This document shows positions 29,001 to 36,952 of a stretch of 63,101 nt of DNA, piece by piece (position 1 is the stretch's first letter; every line of letters starts with the position of its first letter). Source of the DNA: a virus. The translations under genes and the position numbers were made by a program. The notes below the pieces were generated by a model. It was not told where the DNA came from. It did not search any database and worked only from the letters and a program-made list of their open reading frames with translations. The DNA lies in the IMG/VR virus record IMGVR_UViG_3300030109_005625, positions 346-63,446 of that record. One strand, 5' to 3'.

Positions 29001-29780
29001 TTATTTTTCAAACGAAAATATAAAAGTCATTGGTGTTGTGTTAACAACAAGTTTGTCTTCCGTGCTTATGTTTGCTAAATTATCTTCCATAATAATTTTT
29101 GTTGCTGAATCAACACTTTTAACTGTTCCAAACAACAAACCATCTTCATCTCTTAATATATCACCTGGACCAACACCTGAAAGTACTGGTGATAAATCAG
29201 CTACAGGTAAAACAGGGCTAGTTGTTGCAGCTCCTGCGTCAACAGTCATTGTTGATGGTCCAAACGTAGTAACACCAGTTTTAGCTAATCCAGCTACATA
29301 TATCTTATCAAAACCAACATTAATACCTGTATGAGGTTCACCTTCAAGAATTAAACCATTGTTTATAGGTTTATTGTTTTCGTTAGTACTACCAGTAGTA
29401 CCACCACCAGGCGTACCTGCTACTATTACGTTGCCCATTATTAAATCACCATCATTAGCTCCATTACTACCATCAATAAAAGTTTTACCTATAATATTAG
29501 GGAACCAACCGAAAGTATCTACCGCAGCCCCATCATCACCTAAAGTTGTAGGTGCAGTACCGTTAATAGATTTAGCAAAAAACAACTCAATATCATTTGA
29601 GGTTTGATCAACACCGTTTTTTCCTGTTTTAAGAAGCGTAACACCTAGTAATTTAGAAGCTCCTTTTGGAACGTCAAAACCAAACCAATCAAAGATTATC
29701 TCCGCATCAGTAAAGTCTCCTGCTTGAATAGCAGCAACATCTATTGTAGGTTTTACTGTTACTGTAAAATATTTTCCCAT
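29001..29780 (-). CDS. Beta-rich virion surface-type protein
   Basis: 259 residues, Gly/Thr/Asp/Val-rich, no signal peptide. It starts MGKYFTVTVKPTID and contains a Gly/Asn/Thr-rich loop at about 125-145. Composition is like capsid decoration or appendage proteins. It lies between the holin-like gene and the coiled-coil gene. A decoration function is an inference from composition and context. Confidence 0.6.
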   Translation of the reverse strand: MGKYFTVTVKPTIDVAAIQAGDFTDAEIIFDWFGFDVPKGASKLLGVTLLKTGKNGVDQTSNDIELFFAKSINGTAPTTLGDDGAAVDTFGWFPNIIGKTFIDGSNGANDGDLIMGNVIVAGTPGGGTTGSTNENNKPINNGLILEGEPHTGINVGFDKIYVAGLAKTGVTTFGPSTMTVDAGAATTSPVLPVADLSPVLSGVGPGDILRDEDGLLFGTVKSVDSATKIIMEDNLANISTEDKLVVNTTPMTFIFSFEK

Positions 29781-29785
29781 AATTT

Positions 29786-30178
29786 TTATTTTTTTACTTT
29801 TTCTAGTGATCTACCGCCAAAGTAAGCACCGATCACTGTTATTAATACTAATTGTAAAAGATCTACGTATGAGTCTTTTACGTTAAAATTTATTGCACCA
29901 GCATCTATAAATACTAATAACACTGTGCTTACTACTAAGAACACTAATACTAGCGGTCTTATATTTTTGCTTAACCATGAATCACTGTTCATATCAAGCT
30001 TCCATCTCTCAGTTACTTGCTTTTGCATTTCAGCTTCGTAACTCATTATCAAATCTTTTATTTTTGCTTCAGCTGCTAGCTTTTCTTCTTTAGTAGTAGT
30101 TAAGTTATCTAAAACTCCACCTACATTTTTTACAAGTTCACCAGCACCAGCTGAAAATATTTTTCCTAATATACTCAT
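29786..30178 (-). CDS. Holin-like membrane protein
   Basis: 130 residues. An amphipathic N-terminal helix precedes a charged region ending in ERWKLDMNSDSWLSKNIRP, then two transmembrane helices at about 70-88 and 101-121 (VIGAYFGGRS) and a basic tail (LEKVKK). The layout and the W..D..S.SWL..N.RP segment match a group of phage holins. It would sit in the inner membrane and time lysis with the M15 endolysin at 52246. It is located far from that endolysin but in the same leftward direction. Confidence 0.65.
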   Translation of the reverse strand: MSILGKIFSAGAGELVKNVGGVLDNLTTTKEEKLAAEAKIKDLIMSYEAEMQKQVTERWKLDMNSDSWLSKNIRPLVLVFLVVSTVLLVFIDAGAINFNVKDSYVDLLQLVLITVIGAYFGGRSLEKVKK

Positions 30179-30187
30179 AACTTAATT

Positions 30188-30493
30188 TTAACCTGGGTTT
30201 GGAAACCTTCCTGACTCTTCAGTATCTAACATAGTAGGTTTTCTTCTTAATTTACCGAAGTTAAATTCGTTACTTTTTTTTTTTTTAGCTTCAGCAATTG
30301 AAACTCCGTCACCTATAAACTCAGTGGCGTCTTTTTTGCTAAAACCAGCTTTTGTAAAAGCTTTTAATTTTTTCTCATATTCCTGTCTACTCATATCAGC
30401 TCCTTCAAACGCAGGTTCAAAGTCTTGATTTTTTTTAACAGGTGAATTACCAAAGCCACTAAAGCCTCTCATTTTAAATGGTTTTTGTTTCAT
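30188..30493 (-). CDS. Small basic late protein with PFK motif
   Basis: 101 residues, basic. The N-terminus reads KQKPFKMRGFSGFGNSPVKK, containing the PFK motif seen on several late proteins of this phage. The rest is helical and charged, with SRQEYEKKLKAFTKAGFSKK at about 35-54. It lies 2 bases after the stop of the HExxH protein. The shared N-terminal motif suggests a common targeting or assembly signal; function unknown. Confidence 0.55.
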   Translation of the reverse strand: MKQKPFKMRGFSGFGNSPVKKNQDFEPAFEGADMSRQEYEKKLKAFTKAGFSKKDATEFIGDGVSIAEAKKKKSNEFNFGKLRRKPTMLDTEESGRFPNPG

Positions 30494-30494
30494 T

Positions 30495-30932
30495 TTATGT
30501 ATTTGTTTTTAAACCGTTACCGTTGTTAGCGTCTTCTTCCCAAGGGAAACCGTCATCACCAGCTTCCTTAGCTACGCCATCAACTATTATCATATCTTTA
30601 CCGTTCATAGTAACTCTTGGATATACGTTACCGTTCCACTTTACGTAATTATCACTATAAGCTAACTTACCTATTTTCATATCAGTGGAGTGTCTCATTT
30701 CGTGATTTATTACTTGTCTTTCTTCATAACTACCAGGTTGTATTTTATCACTAATATAAATGCTACCATCCATATTAGCTTCACCCATAACACCTGGTTC
30801 TAATGGTTTTCTAACTATAGGTGTACCAGGTACTGACGTTTCACCACCAGCTTCTTTACTAAAAGTAAGCTTAGTACGTATGTTACCGTTTGTCATATAC
30901 GGTTTGTAACCTTTACCTAGTTTGTATGCCAT
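30495..30932 (-). CDS. Protein with HExxH metallopeptidase-like motif
   Basis: 145 residues. Residues 77-81 are HEMRH followed by STD, so His77, Glu78, His81 and Asp84 could form a zinc site of the HExxHxxD type. The region before it (about 40-70) is beta-rich. It overlaps the next gene by one base and stands among small late proteins. It could be a prohead or lysis peptidase, or an inactive structural domain. The motif is seen; activity is inferred. Confidence 0.55.
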   Translation of the reverse strand: MAYKLGKGYKPYMTNGNIRTKLTFSKEAGGETSVPGTPIVRKPLEPGVMGEANMDGSIYISDKIQPGSYEERQVINHEMRHSTDMKIGKLAYSDNYVKWNGNVYPRVTMNGKDMIIVDGVAKEAGDDGFPWEEDANNGNGLKTNT

Positions 30933-31141
30933 TATCTTCTTTTATTTGATGCTAATTTACCAAACTTTTGAGAGTATGGCGTTACACCTTCTCTTTGTAC
31001 TTTTTGTATTTTCATTGGATCTTCATAACCAGGTGTAAAAGATTTTCCACCTTCTCTTATAGTAAGATCTCTTTTAACTTTTCTTTTAGTTGCAATAGGC
31101 CCAACAAGTTTTCTTTTCATTTTAAATGGTCCTTTTTTCAT
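30932..31141 (-). CDS. Small basic late protein with PFK motif
   Basis: 69 residues, strongly basic (Lys/Arg about one quarter). The N-terminus reads MKKGPFKMKRKLVGP, containing the PFK motif. It ends in GKLASNKRR. It overlaps both neighbours by 1-4 bases. It may bind DNA inside the head or be targeted there; function unknown. Confidence 0.5.
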   Translation of the reverse strand: MKKGPFKMKRKLVGPIATKRKVKRDLTIREGGKSFTPGYEDPMKIQKVQREGVTPYSQKFGKLASNKRR

Positions 31142-31578
31142 CTTGTATTATCTTTTATCATATCGTCAATAGCTTTATTGTAAACTTTATCTGTATATGA
31201 TTTATTATTAAAAAAAGTACTACGCTCAGATATAGGTAAATCTTCTTCACCTAGTAATACTCTATATATTCTACTTATAAGTTGAGAACATTTAAATGAT
31301 GTTTTAAATACTGAATATTTAATTGTTGTTCTGTTACGATGCCTCCAAGCTTCGATCCAACCATCACGTCTTAATCGTTCCCATCTGTTTTTATCCCATG
31401 AGTATGTATAAACTCCGTCAATAAAATCGTTTCGTGTAAATCTTTTTTTACAATCTAAATAAATTAATAATTCTAAATCTGCATCTTTTAACCCGTAAGT
31501 TTTACAGGCCCATTTTCTAACGAGCCTGTAATACTTAAGGATATTCATTTCACGCAAATCTTGCGCGGTTAATCGCAT
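31138..31578 (-). CDS. Probable winged-helix DNA-binding protein
   Basis: 146 residues, rich in Lys, Arg, Trp and Tyr. Residues 8-80 have the pattern of a winged helix: helices around MNILKYYRLVRKWACKTYGL and LELLIYLDCKKRFTRNDF, then a recognition-helix-like WDKNRWERLRRDGW and a basic wing (AWRHRNRTTIKY). I recall this as a conserved gene of marine phages. It could regulate late genes or act in assembly. No effector domain is seen. Confidence 0.6.
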   Translation of the reverse strand: MRLTAQDLREMNILKYYRLVRKWACKTYGLKDADLELLIYLDCKKRFTRNDFIDGVYTYSWDKNRWERLRRDGWIEAWRHRNRTTIKYSVFKTSFKCSQLISRIYRVLLGEEDLPISERSTFFNNKSYTDKVYNKAIDDMIKDNTR

Positions 31579-31581
31579 ATG

Positions 31582-32463
31582 TTAGGATCTAGCTGTAGAT
31601 ACTATTCCGCAACCGTAAATAACTATATTGTTATCTAAAAATGATTTGTGAACATTTTGTCCATTGTAGTCAAGTTCATGAACAGTAATTAACTCATCGT
31701 AATTATTGCCATTGTAAAACTCTTGCATAATTTGCATTATTTCTTTAAATTTACCAGCGCTGTGCTTTAGCCTAACAATATCTTTAGCATTAGCACTATC
31801 ACCAGATTTAAAGTATAGTTCAGTAATATCCATAGCATCACCATTCCAGTGAATACCATTGTCATCACCAGAACCAGTAAGGCTACCGTTACCTGCGTCT
31901 TGCGCGATTGTTTGTGCACCTAAAAAGTTTTTAGCTGCTACAACAATGTCTTGGCCAGCCGCGTTTAAAGGTGTACTACCACTTGCTACAAGTTTTGTAT
32001 CGTGTACCCAAACACTATCAGCAGTTGTTAGTGTAGCTCCAGCAGTAGTACTACCGTCACTAGAAGCATCTTTAATAGTTACAACCCCACTACTAACTGA
32101 ATAACCTTCATCTAATAATAAAGTTACTTCATCAGCAACGTGGTTAGCTGGCGTGCCGTAAGGTAAAGTTGCGTCTGAAGTGTCTAAAGCTCCTACTTGA
32201 GCTGTAAATAAATCTCCAAATTCAACCCCTATATGAGAGTTTGCAGCGGTATAAGAACTACCTCTTTTACCAGATCCAGCGGTGTGTACTCTATATACTA
32301 CTTGTAAACCTAAAGCATCTCCATCTCCAGCTGAGGCGTTAACAGGTATAAAACCTCCATTTGCTACAGTTATTTCTGTTAAAGCTTGATCACCAGTAGA
32401 TGGCGCAACACCTGCTTGAGAATAATACCCTTTTCTTCCAAAATATAAATATTGTGATTTCAT
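31582..32463 (-). CDS. Virion surface-type protein of the YLYF group (long form)
   Basis: 293 residues, Gly/Ala/Ser/Thr-rich, beta-rich. The N-terminus MKSQYLYFGRKG resembles those of the next two genes (Y(L/M)YF). Its C-terminus contains YNGQNVHKSFLDNNIVIYGC. It is the first of three consecutive genes with this N-terminal pattern (longest). Composition points to capsid decoration or a fibre; no family recognised. Confidence 0.6.
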   Translation of the reverse strand: MKSQYLYFGRKGYYSQAGVAPSTGDQALTEITVANGGFIPVNASAGDGDALGLQVVYRVHTAGSGKRGSSYTAANSHIGVEFGDLFTAQVGALDTSDATLPYGTPANHVADEVTLLLDEGYSVSSGVVTIKDASSDGSTTAGATLTTADSVWVHDTKLVASGSTPLNAAGQDIVVAAKNFLGAQTIAQDAGNGSLTGSGDDNGIHWNGDAMDITELYFKSGDSANAKDIVRLKHSAGKFKEIMQIMQEFYNGNNYDELITVHELDYNGQNVHKSFLDNNIVIYGCGIVSTARS

Positions 32464-32475
32464 TTTTTAATAATT

Positions 32476-32835
32476 TTAAGAATTCATTGTTATAGCGACA
32501 CTTACTATATCAGTTGAATTAGGGTTAATACTATTTAGCGTATCAAAAGCAACAACGTGTCCGCCTCTATTTACTGAGTTAGCTAAACTTACCATAGTGC
32601 TTATTGCACTTTTTTTATGTGTGTAATCTAATTGATCAGTTGCACCGTTAGTGCAAGTGATAGCTACTTTGTCAGGAGCATCGTTATCTCCAACGTGATC
32701 TTCAAAATACATAGTAACTTCATTAGCTCCAGTAGTATCTATTGCTAATAAAGCGTTGTTGTTAAAAGAAGTTGAAATACCAGTTCCGTTAGAAGTAGCG
32801 TTATCATTAAAATACATGTAATTTATTTGTTTCAT
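32476..32835 (-). CDS. Virion surface-type protein of the YLYF group (short form)
   Basis: 119 residues, beta-rich, Asn/Ser/Thr-rich, start MKQINYMYFNDN. It shares the N-terminal pattern, size and a HKK/HKE..T followed by a helix with the 116-residue neighbour, so the two probably arose by duplication. There is no signal peptide or enzyme motif. It is probably a small capsid-associated protein. Confidence 0.6.
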   Translation of the reverse strand: MKQINYMYFNDNATSNGTGISTSFNNNALLAIDTTGANEVTMYFEDHVGDNDAPDKVAITCTNGATDQLDYTHKKSAISTMVSLANSVNRGGHVVAFDTLNSINPNSTDIVSVAITMNS

Positions 32836-32852
32836 AATTTTTGTTTTTTAAA

Positions 32853-33203
32853 TTAAGCTCCTGTTGTTACTACACTAACACCATCTACCTTACCAGCAAA
32901 CTCATTAGCATATACAGCGTTTACGTCATCTGCAATTACTATTAGTTTACCTTTAGCAGGATTAGCTATAGCTTTATGGAACCTGGTTATTACTTCTTTG
33001 TGAATATCAGAGTCAGCTGAAATGTTTGCATGAGTTAGTACTACATGCGAATGTGCATTGCTGTTATCAATATCTTTAAATCTAATTTTAGTTGTAGTAG
33101 CACTTGCAGCATCGCAACCTGTTACTCTAGAAACAGGAACAACAAAACCACCACCATCAGTAGTTAAAGCATCAGCAAAATATAAATAATTTTCTGCGTT
33201 CAT
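32853..33203 (-). CDS. Virion surface-type protein of the YLYF group (short form)
   Basis: 116 residues, start MNAENYLYFADA. It has the same layout as the 119-residue neighbour: Y(L/M)YF near the start, a central conserved region, a helix with V(I/M).(R/L)..(K/N) at about 70-85, and a closing V.VVTT strand. It follows GroES by a 71-base AT-rich gap, in which I see no clear hairpin. Confidence 0.6.
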   Translation of the reverse strand: MNAENYLYFADALTTDGGGFVVPVSRVTGCDAASATTTKIRFKDIDNSNAHSHVVLTHANISADSDIHKEVITRFHKAIANPAKGKLIVIADDVNAVYANEFAGKVDGVSVVTTGA

Positions 33204-33274
33204 TTTTTTAATTTATAAATTAATAATTTTGTTTATTGTTTTTAAGTTTAAGGTTTTTGATTTATGGTTTAGGT

Positions 33275-33532
33275 TTAATCTATTAGTACAACGTCACCAG
33301 ATCTGATAACGCCGTAAAATTTATCTTTATGTTGTATACCGTGGCCTGCATGTTTATCGTAATATACAGTATCACCTTCTTTTATTCCTTCAACTAAGTT
33401 ACCAACAGATACAACTTTAGCTTTTAAGTACCTATTGTCACTGTCTACATCTTCTGTTAAAATAAGACCAGCAACTTTTTTAGGTTGTTTTTTTATTAAA
33501 TCTATTATTATATAGTGATTAACTGCTTTCAT
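33275..33532 (-). CDS. groES: Phage GroES-like co-chaperonin
   Basis: 85 residues, slightly shorter than the usual 95-100. It has the GroES order of beta strands: a first strand at about 4-12, the mobile-loop region (KQPKKVAGLILTED, about 14-27), then AKVVSVGNLVEGIKEGDTVYYDKHAG and a closing strand GVIRSGDVVLID. It overlaps the end of groEL by 14 bases, so the two are translationally coupled. It should cap a GroEL ring to help fold capsid or tail proteins. The gene order, groEL before groES, is reversed compared with bacterial operons. Confidence 0.88.
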   Translation of the reverse strand: MKAVNHYIIIDLIKKQPKKVAGLILTEDVDSDNRYLKAKVVSVGNLVEGIKEGDTVYYDKHAGHGIQHKDKFYGVIRSGDVVLID

Positions 33533-35084
33533 TTACTCTTATGTTTGAAATTACACAATCAGCAGATATAATAGTAGTTACAACAGAAACAGCATTTTTA
33601 AGTGCAGACTTAGTAACAAGTACTGGATCTATAATTCCAGCTTCAATCATGTTAACATCTTCACCTGTTGTAACATCTAAACCTATACCTTTATCAGGTC
33701 TAATACCTGTTTGCTCAAAACCTGCGTTTGCAAGTATTGTATCAAAAGGTGATCTTATAGATTTAAATAATATTTCTTCACCAGTGTTATCAGCTTTTAA
33801 GTTTTGCGATGCGTTTAACAAAGCAACACCACCACCTGATACTATACCTTCTTGTAAAGCAGCTTTAGTAGCATATATAGCATCTTCAACTCTATCTTTC
33901 TTTTCTTTCATTTCAACTTTAGAGTTTGCACCTACTTTAACAACACCAACACTACCAGATAACATAGCTAATCTTTGTTGATGTTTTTTCTTTAAAAAAG
34001 GGTTTTTATCTTCTTTATCTATAATTTTTTGTATAGATTTAATTCTTTCACTAAGATCTTGCTCTGGTACATCAACAGTTAACACTGTAGTTTTATCATT
34101 TGTTATAGCTGTATGAGCTTGACCTAAACAGTCTATGTCTATTAAATCAAGATCATCACCAAGTTCTTCGTTTATTACTTTAGCTCCAACTAGAAAAGCA
34201 AAATCTTCACATGCATCTAGCTTAGTAGGACCAAAGCCTGGTAAATCAACTATATTAACTTTTATATTACCTTTAACTTTATTCATCATTAAAGCAGCTT
34301 TAACTTGCTGCTCTACAGGCGCTACTATTAATAAAGCATGTTTATTTTTTATTACATGCTCTAATATTTTCTGTATACGTCTTATATTAGGTATTTCAGA
34401 TGTTACTATTAAAATTAAAGGATTATCTAGTTCACAGATTTGTTTATCTTTGTCAGTTACAAAGTGTGGTGATGTAAGGCCACTTTCTATTTGTACTCCG
34501 TCTACAACATCAACGTACGTTTCTTCAGTTGGTGACTCTTCCATTAATACTACACCGTCTTTACCTACTTTATCATAAGCCTCTGCTATAATTTTTCCAA
34601 GCTCATAATCGTTGTTACAACTTATTGAACTTACAGATCTCAGCATATCGCCTTCAATCTTGACAGCAGACTTGTTTAAGTAAGTGTTTATTTTATCTAA
34701 ACCAGATTTAATACCTGTTTTTATATCTCTTATGGAAGCTAGTTTACTGTTTAGAACGTTTTTTAACAACGATTCAGCAAGAACAGTAGCTGTGGTAGTA
34801 CCATCACCTGCTTCTTTTACAGTATTTCTTGCAGATTCTTTAATTAATGTAGCTCCCATGTTTTCAACCGGATCATACAAGACTACGCTTTCCGCAACGG
34901 TTACACCATCTTTTGTAATTACCGGATTACCACGAGCGTCTTCGTAAATTACACACTTACCAGACGCTCCTAATGTGGATTTTACTGCTTTTGCAAGCTT
35001 TTCTACGCCTGCAATAATTTTATTTTTAGCATTTTCGCCAAAATTTACATCCTTGACGAACTCGCTAGGTTGATTATATTCCAT
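33519..35084 (-). CDS. groEL: Phage GroEL-like chaperonin
   Basis: 521 residues, near the usual 540. Conserved motifs are present: KSTLGASGK (position of the nucleotide-site P-loop), AGDGTTTATVLAE with the catalytic Asp, and RVEDA.YATKAALQEGIVSGGGVALL with the second catalytic Asp. The Gly-Gly-Met tail is missing; the protein ends IRVNESS. It is the first gene after the small 95-residue gene in the leftward block and overlaps groES. It probably folds capsid and tail proteins. Phage-encoded chaperonin pairs are uncommon outside large or marine phages. Confidence 0.95.
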   Translation of the reverse strand: MEYNQPSEFVKDVNFGENAKNKIIAGVEKLAKAVKSTLGASGKCVIYEDARGNPVITKDGVTVAESVVLYDPVENMGATLIKESARNTVKEAGDGTTTATVLAESLLKNVLNSKLASIRDIKTGIKSGLDKINTYLNKSAVKIEGDMLRSVSSISCNNDYELGKIIAEAYDKVGKDGVVLMEESPTEETYVDVVDGVQIESGLTSPHFVTDKDKQICELDNPLILIVTSEIPNIRRIQKILEHVIKNKHALLIVAPVEQQVKAALMMNKVKGNIKVNIVDLPGFGPTKLDACEDFAFLVGAKVINEELGDDLDLIDIDCLGQAHTAITNDKTTVLTVDVPEQDLSERIKSIQKIIDKEDKNPFLKKKHQQRLAMLSGSVGVVKVGANSKVEMKEKKDRVEDAIYATKAALQEGIVSGGGVALLNASQNLKADNTGEEILFKSIRSPFDTILANAGFEQTGIRPDKGIGLDVTTGEDVNMIEAGIIDPVLVTKSALKNAVSVVTTIISADCVISNIRVNESS

Positions 35085-35115
35085 ATTTGATTAAATTTAA
35101 TTAAATTTTGATTTA

Positions 35116-35403
35116 TTAGAACGTTTTTACAACTTTTGGCCCTTTCGTAGCCTCTAATTTTTTAGAAAAGTGATCAATACTGCCATCAATTGCAGCTTCT
35201 GCACCTTCTATTGTTTCTCTACGTGTAACATCGTGCCAATTTTTATCATTTTCTGGATCATTTACCTCAGTTTGATAAAAACCGTTAGGTAATTGTGTAA
35301 TTCTCCAGTTTTTTTTGTCAGCTAAATGCTTCCACTGTTCTATAGTTTTTTCATTTGGTTTAAAATTGCCAGTTGTACTGGTCTTGTAATATAAATACGT
35401 CAT
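35116..35403 (-). CDS. Small conserved late protein, unrecognised
   Basis: 95 residues, no membrane segment. It contains a WRITQLPNGFYQTEVNDP region and a helical HDVTRRETIEGAEAAIDGSI stretch, ending GPKVVKTF. I recall such proteins next to chaperonins or terminases in marine phages, without known function. It sits 31 bases before groEL. Confidence 0.55.
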   Translation of the reverse strand: MTYLYYKTSTTGNFKPNEKTIEQWKHLADKKNWRITQLPNGFYQTEVNDPENDKNWHDVTRRETIEGAEAAIDGSIDHFSKKLEATKGPKVVKTF

Positions 35404-35435
35404 AGTTTTTGGTTTTATATTGGTTAATAAATAGG

Positions 35436-35454
35436 TATAGGGTGTTTCCCTATA
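35436..35454 (-). terminator. Hairpin at the end of the PFK-like gene
   Basis: A perfect 7-pair stem (TATAGGG/CCCTATA) with a 5-base loop covers the stop codon (TAG, 35452-35450) of the gene ending here. It has no clear U-run, so it may be a weak terminator or mRNA-end stabiliser in front of the groEL block. Confidence 0.45.
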
Positions 35455-35791
35455 TCATCAATCTTTCTCTTCTTATTATTGCTCCTCCTGTTTGACTTGC
35501 CGCTGCTGATCTAGCACCTTTAAATTTCTTTTTAGATGCAGGAGACGGCGCATCTTTTCTTAATACTATTTGTCCAGTATCGCTTTTAAAAACTTTACCT
35601 CCTTTAGCTATGTGATCTCTAGTTGCTTTGTTACCTTTAGTTTTATACTCTTCTGTAACATCTGTTCCTTGAGCTCTTTTTCCAACAACTTTTACTTGAT
35701 CTAAAACTTTTTTAGTTGGTGATATACCCATTAATTTAGATACGCTAGGTTTGTTGCCTGATTTTAGTTTAAATGCACTATCTTTTTTCAT
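35450..35791 (-). CDS. Small basic late protein with PFK-like motif
   Basis: 113 residues from the ATG at 35791. An ATG at 35827 would add 12 residues and overlap the previous gene by 50 bases. It is Lys/Arg/Ser-rich, with a DSAFKLKSGNKPSVSK N-terminus related to the PFK motif (AFKLK). The C-terminus is basic (AAASQTGGAIIRRERLMI). It probably binds nucleic acid or is a head protein. It is the second leftward gene after the divergent region, so it may be expressed first. Confidence 0.5.
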   Translation of the reverse strand: MKKDSAFKLKSGNKPSVSKLMGISPTKKVLDQVKVVGKRAQGTDVTEEYKTKGNKATRDHIAKGGKVFKSDTGQIVLRKDAPSPASKKKFKGARSAAASQTGGAIIRRERLMI

Positions 35792-36026
35792 TGTTTTCGT
35801 TTTTTGTACCACGGCCAAAATTACCACGGTTATTCTTAATACTTGTTCTTATAACCTTACCACTTGTGTGGTGTAAGTCACTGTTTGATCTTTGACCGAT
35901 GCGTTGGTTCTCTGCTTTGCGTGCCTTGCGGAGCGCTGTCTTTGCCATAGCAACATCTCTTTTCTTCTTAGCTACAGCTGCTTTCGGTGATAATTTTTGT
36001 TTTAATTTTATAGGTGAACCATTCAT
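35778..36026 (-). CDS. Small basic protein, first gene of the leftward block
   Basis: 82 residues, Lys/Arg-rich with a long helix AAVAKKKRDVAMAKTALRKA (about 15-34). The N-terminus GSPIKLKQKLSPK is related to the PFK motif. It is the first leftward gene beyond the 337-base divergent control region, so its start is probably close to the late (or leftward) promoter. It may be a DNA-binding or head-targeted protein. Confidence 0.55.
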   Translation of the reverse strand: MNGSPIKLKQKLSPKAAVAKKKRDVAMAKTALRKARKAENQRIGQRSNSDLHHTSGKVIRTSIKNNRGNFGRGTKNENNEKR

Positions 36027-36289
36027 AGTACTATTATTACATAGAAAAAAATATATTTACTAATATAGAGGTAATGTGTTGCCCCCTACCCTCCAGCACC
36101 TGGCCCAAACTGCAAAATGCTTTTGTAAACGCCACCGGCCCCGTTTTATATACGTTGCACGCAAATGTTTTTACGTTTTACTTACGTACATATTAAAACG
36201 TTTTAACTATTTTTTTACATTTTACAAAACTATTTTTAAAATAGTGACAATTGCTTGTTACTCTATTTTACTTAATAAGCTAATGTCAC
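36027..36289. promoter_or_regulatory. Divergent control region between leftward and rightward blocks
   Basis: The 337-base gap between divergent genes contains no convincing gene. It holds a perfect 14-base palindrome TTAAAACGTTTTAA at 36193-36206, an interrupted inverted repeat CTATTTT-T-AAAATAG at 36230-36244, a direct repeat AACTATTTTT (36205 and 36228) and two unusually G+C-rich patches (about 36075-36115 and 36130-36145). It ends in the first early-promoter-like element. It is a plausible site for opposing promoters, a regulator operator and possibly a replication origin. Confidence 0.55.
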
Positions 36290-36320
36290 ACAAAGTAAAT
36301 ACTACTACATGTGGATAATA
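36290..36320 (+). promoter_or_regulatory. 31-base early promoter-like element, copy 1
   Basis: ACAAA-N6-ACTA-N8-GGATAATA. It has one change from the consensus ACGA (ACTA). It lies 43 bases before the first rightward gene. Confidence 0.7.
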
Positions 36321-36363
36321 TAAATGTAAAACAAATTAATACTAACTAAATAAAATAAACAAT

Positions 36364-36573
36364 ATGAAATTAAATACTAAAAGATTTGTAATAAGAAAAT
36401 CATTAATAGGTAAAAAAGCAATCATCACTTTCACAACTAAAAAAGGTAATGAAGTAACATACAATCACGATGAAGTGTATACTAAAAACAAAAAAAGATT
36501 TGAAAGTATGAACTGTTTCCAGAAATACAAATCATATACTAATTCTAATAATATCCCAACTTTTTGTAGATAA
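36364..36573 (+). CDS. Small early protein A
   Basis: 69 residues, Lys/Asn/Thr-rich. The core KRFVIRKSLIGKKAI and TYNHDEVY and the C-terminal NNIPTFCR are shared with the later gene at 37023 (A'), so they are paralogs. It is probably beta-rich with no membrane segment. It is the first rightward gene and lies behind copy 1 of the promoter-like element, so it is probably expressed immediately after infection. Function unknown. Confidence 0.7.
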   Translation: MKLNTKRFVIRKSLIGKKAIITFTTKKGNEVTYNHDEVYTKNKKRFESMNCFQKYKSYTNSNNIPTFCR

Positions 36574-36592
36574 TATTATTAAAATAATTTTC

Positions 36593-36630
36593 TTGAGTGG
36601 ACAAGTGACGGGCAATACTTGTCTACTCAA
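36593..36630 (+). other. Long hairpin after early gene A
   Basis: A 14-pair stem (36593-36606 with 36617-36630) with one G-U pair encloses a 10-base loop GACGGGCAAT. The stem and loop are more G+C-rich than the flanking AT-rich DNA. Without a U-run it is not a classic terminator. It could stabilise or process the gene A mRNA or act as a small regulatory RNA. Confidence 0.6.
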
Positions 36631-36661
36631 ATTATTATGTAAACAAATAGTATACTTTTAT

Positions 36662-36692
36662 ACAAACTAAAAACGACTTACATTGGATAATA
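36662..36692 (+). promoter_or_regulatory. 31-base early promoter-like element, copy 2
   Basis: ACAAA-N6-ACGA-N8-GGATAATA, perfect in all conserved blocks, 14 bases before gene B. Confidence 0.75.
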
Positions 36693-36706
36693 TAATAAAT
36701 TAAACT

Positions 36707-36946
36707 ATGAATAAAATAAAAAATAATAAATTAAATATAATAAAATTAAATAATAAAATTTATATACCTTTTAAAATACACCAACTACCTAAATATTATA
36801 ATAAAAATTTAGAACAATTTAATTTAAAAGGTTATATATATATAAGTTTAAATTCTATAAAAGAATACTCACCAAACTTTAATTATAGAAATTTTTTAAA
36901 CACACTGGTATTTCACCACACTTTAAACAATAAAAATTGTAGGTAA
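36707..36946 (+). CDS. Small early protein B
   Basis: 79 residues, very Asn/Lys/Ile-rich. The core N.IKLNN.IY....I..LP and a later FN.KG...Y are shared with the 50-residue gene at 37635 (B'). There is no signal or membrane segment. It lies behind copy 2 of the promoter-like element. Function unknown. Confidence 0.6.
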   Translation: MNKIKNNKLNIIKLNNKIYIPFKIHQLPKYYNKNLEQFNLKGYIYISLNSIKEYSPNFNYRNFLNTLVFHHTLNNKNCR

Positions 36947-36952
36947 AATAAT

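Noticed and set aside
36076-36318. 80-residue plus-strand ORF in the divergent region
   Set aside because: It has a gene-unlike composition, crosses the palindromes and ends inside promoter-like copy 1. I treat it as chance.
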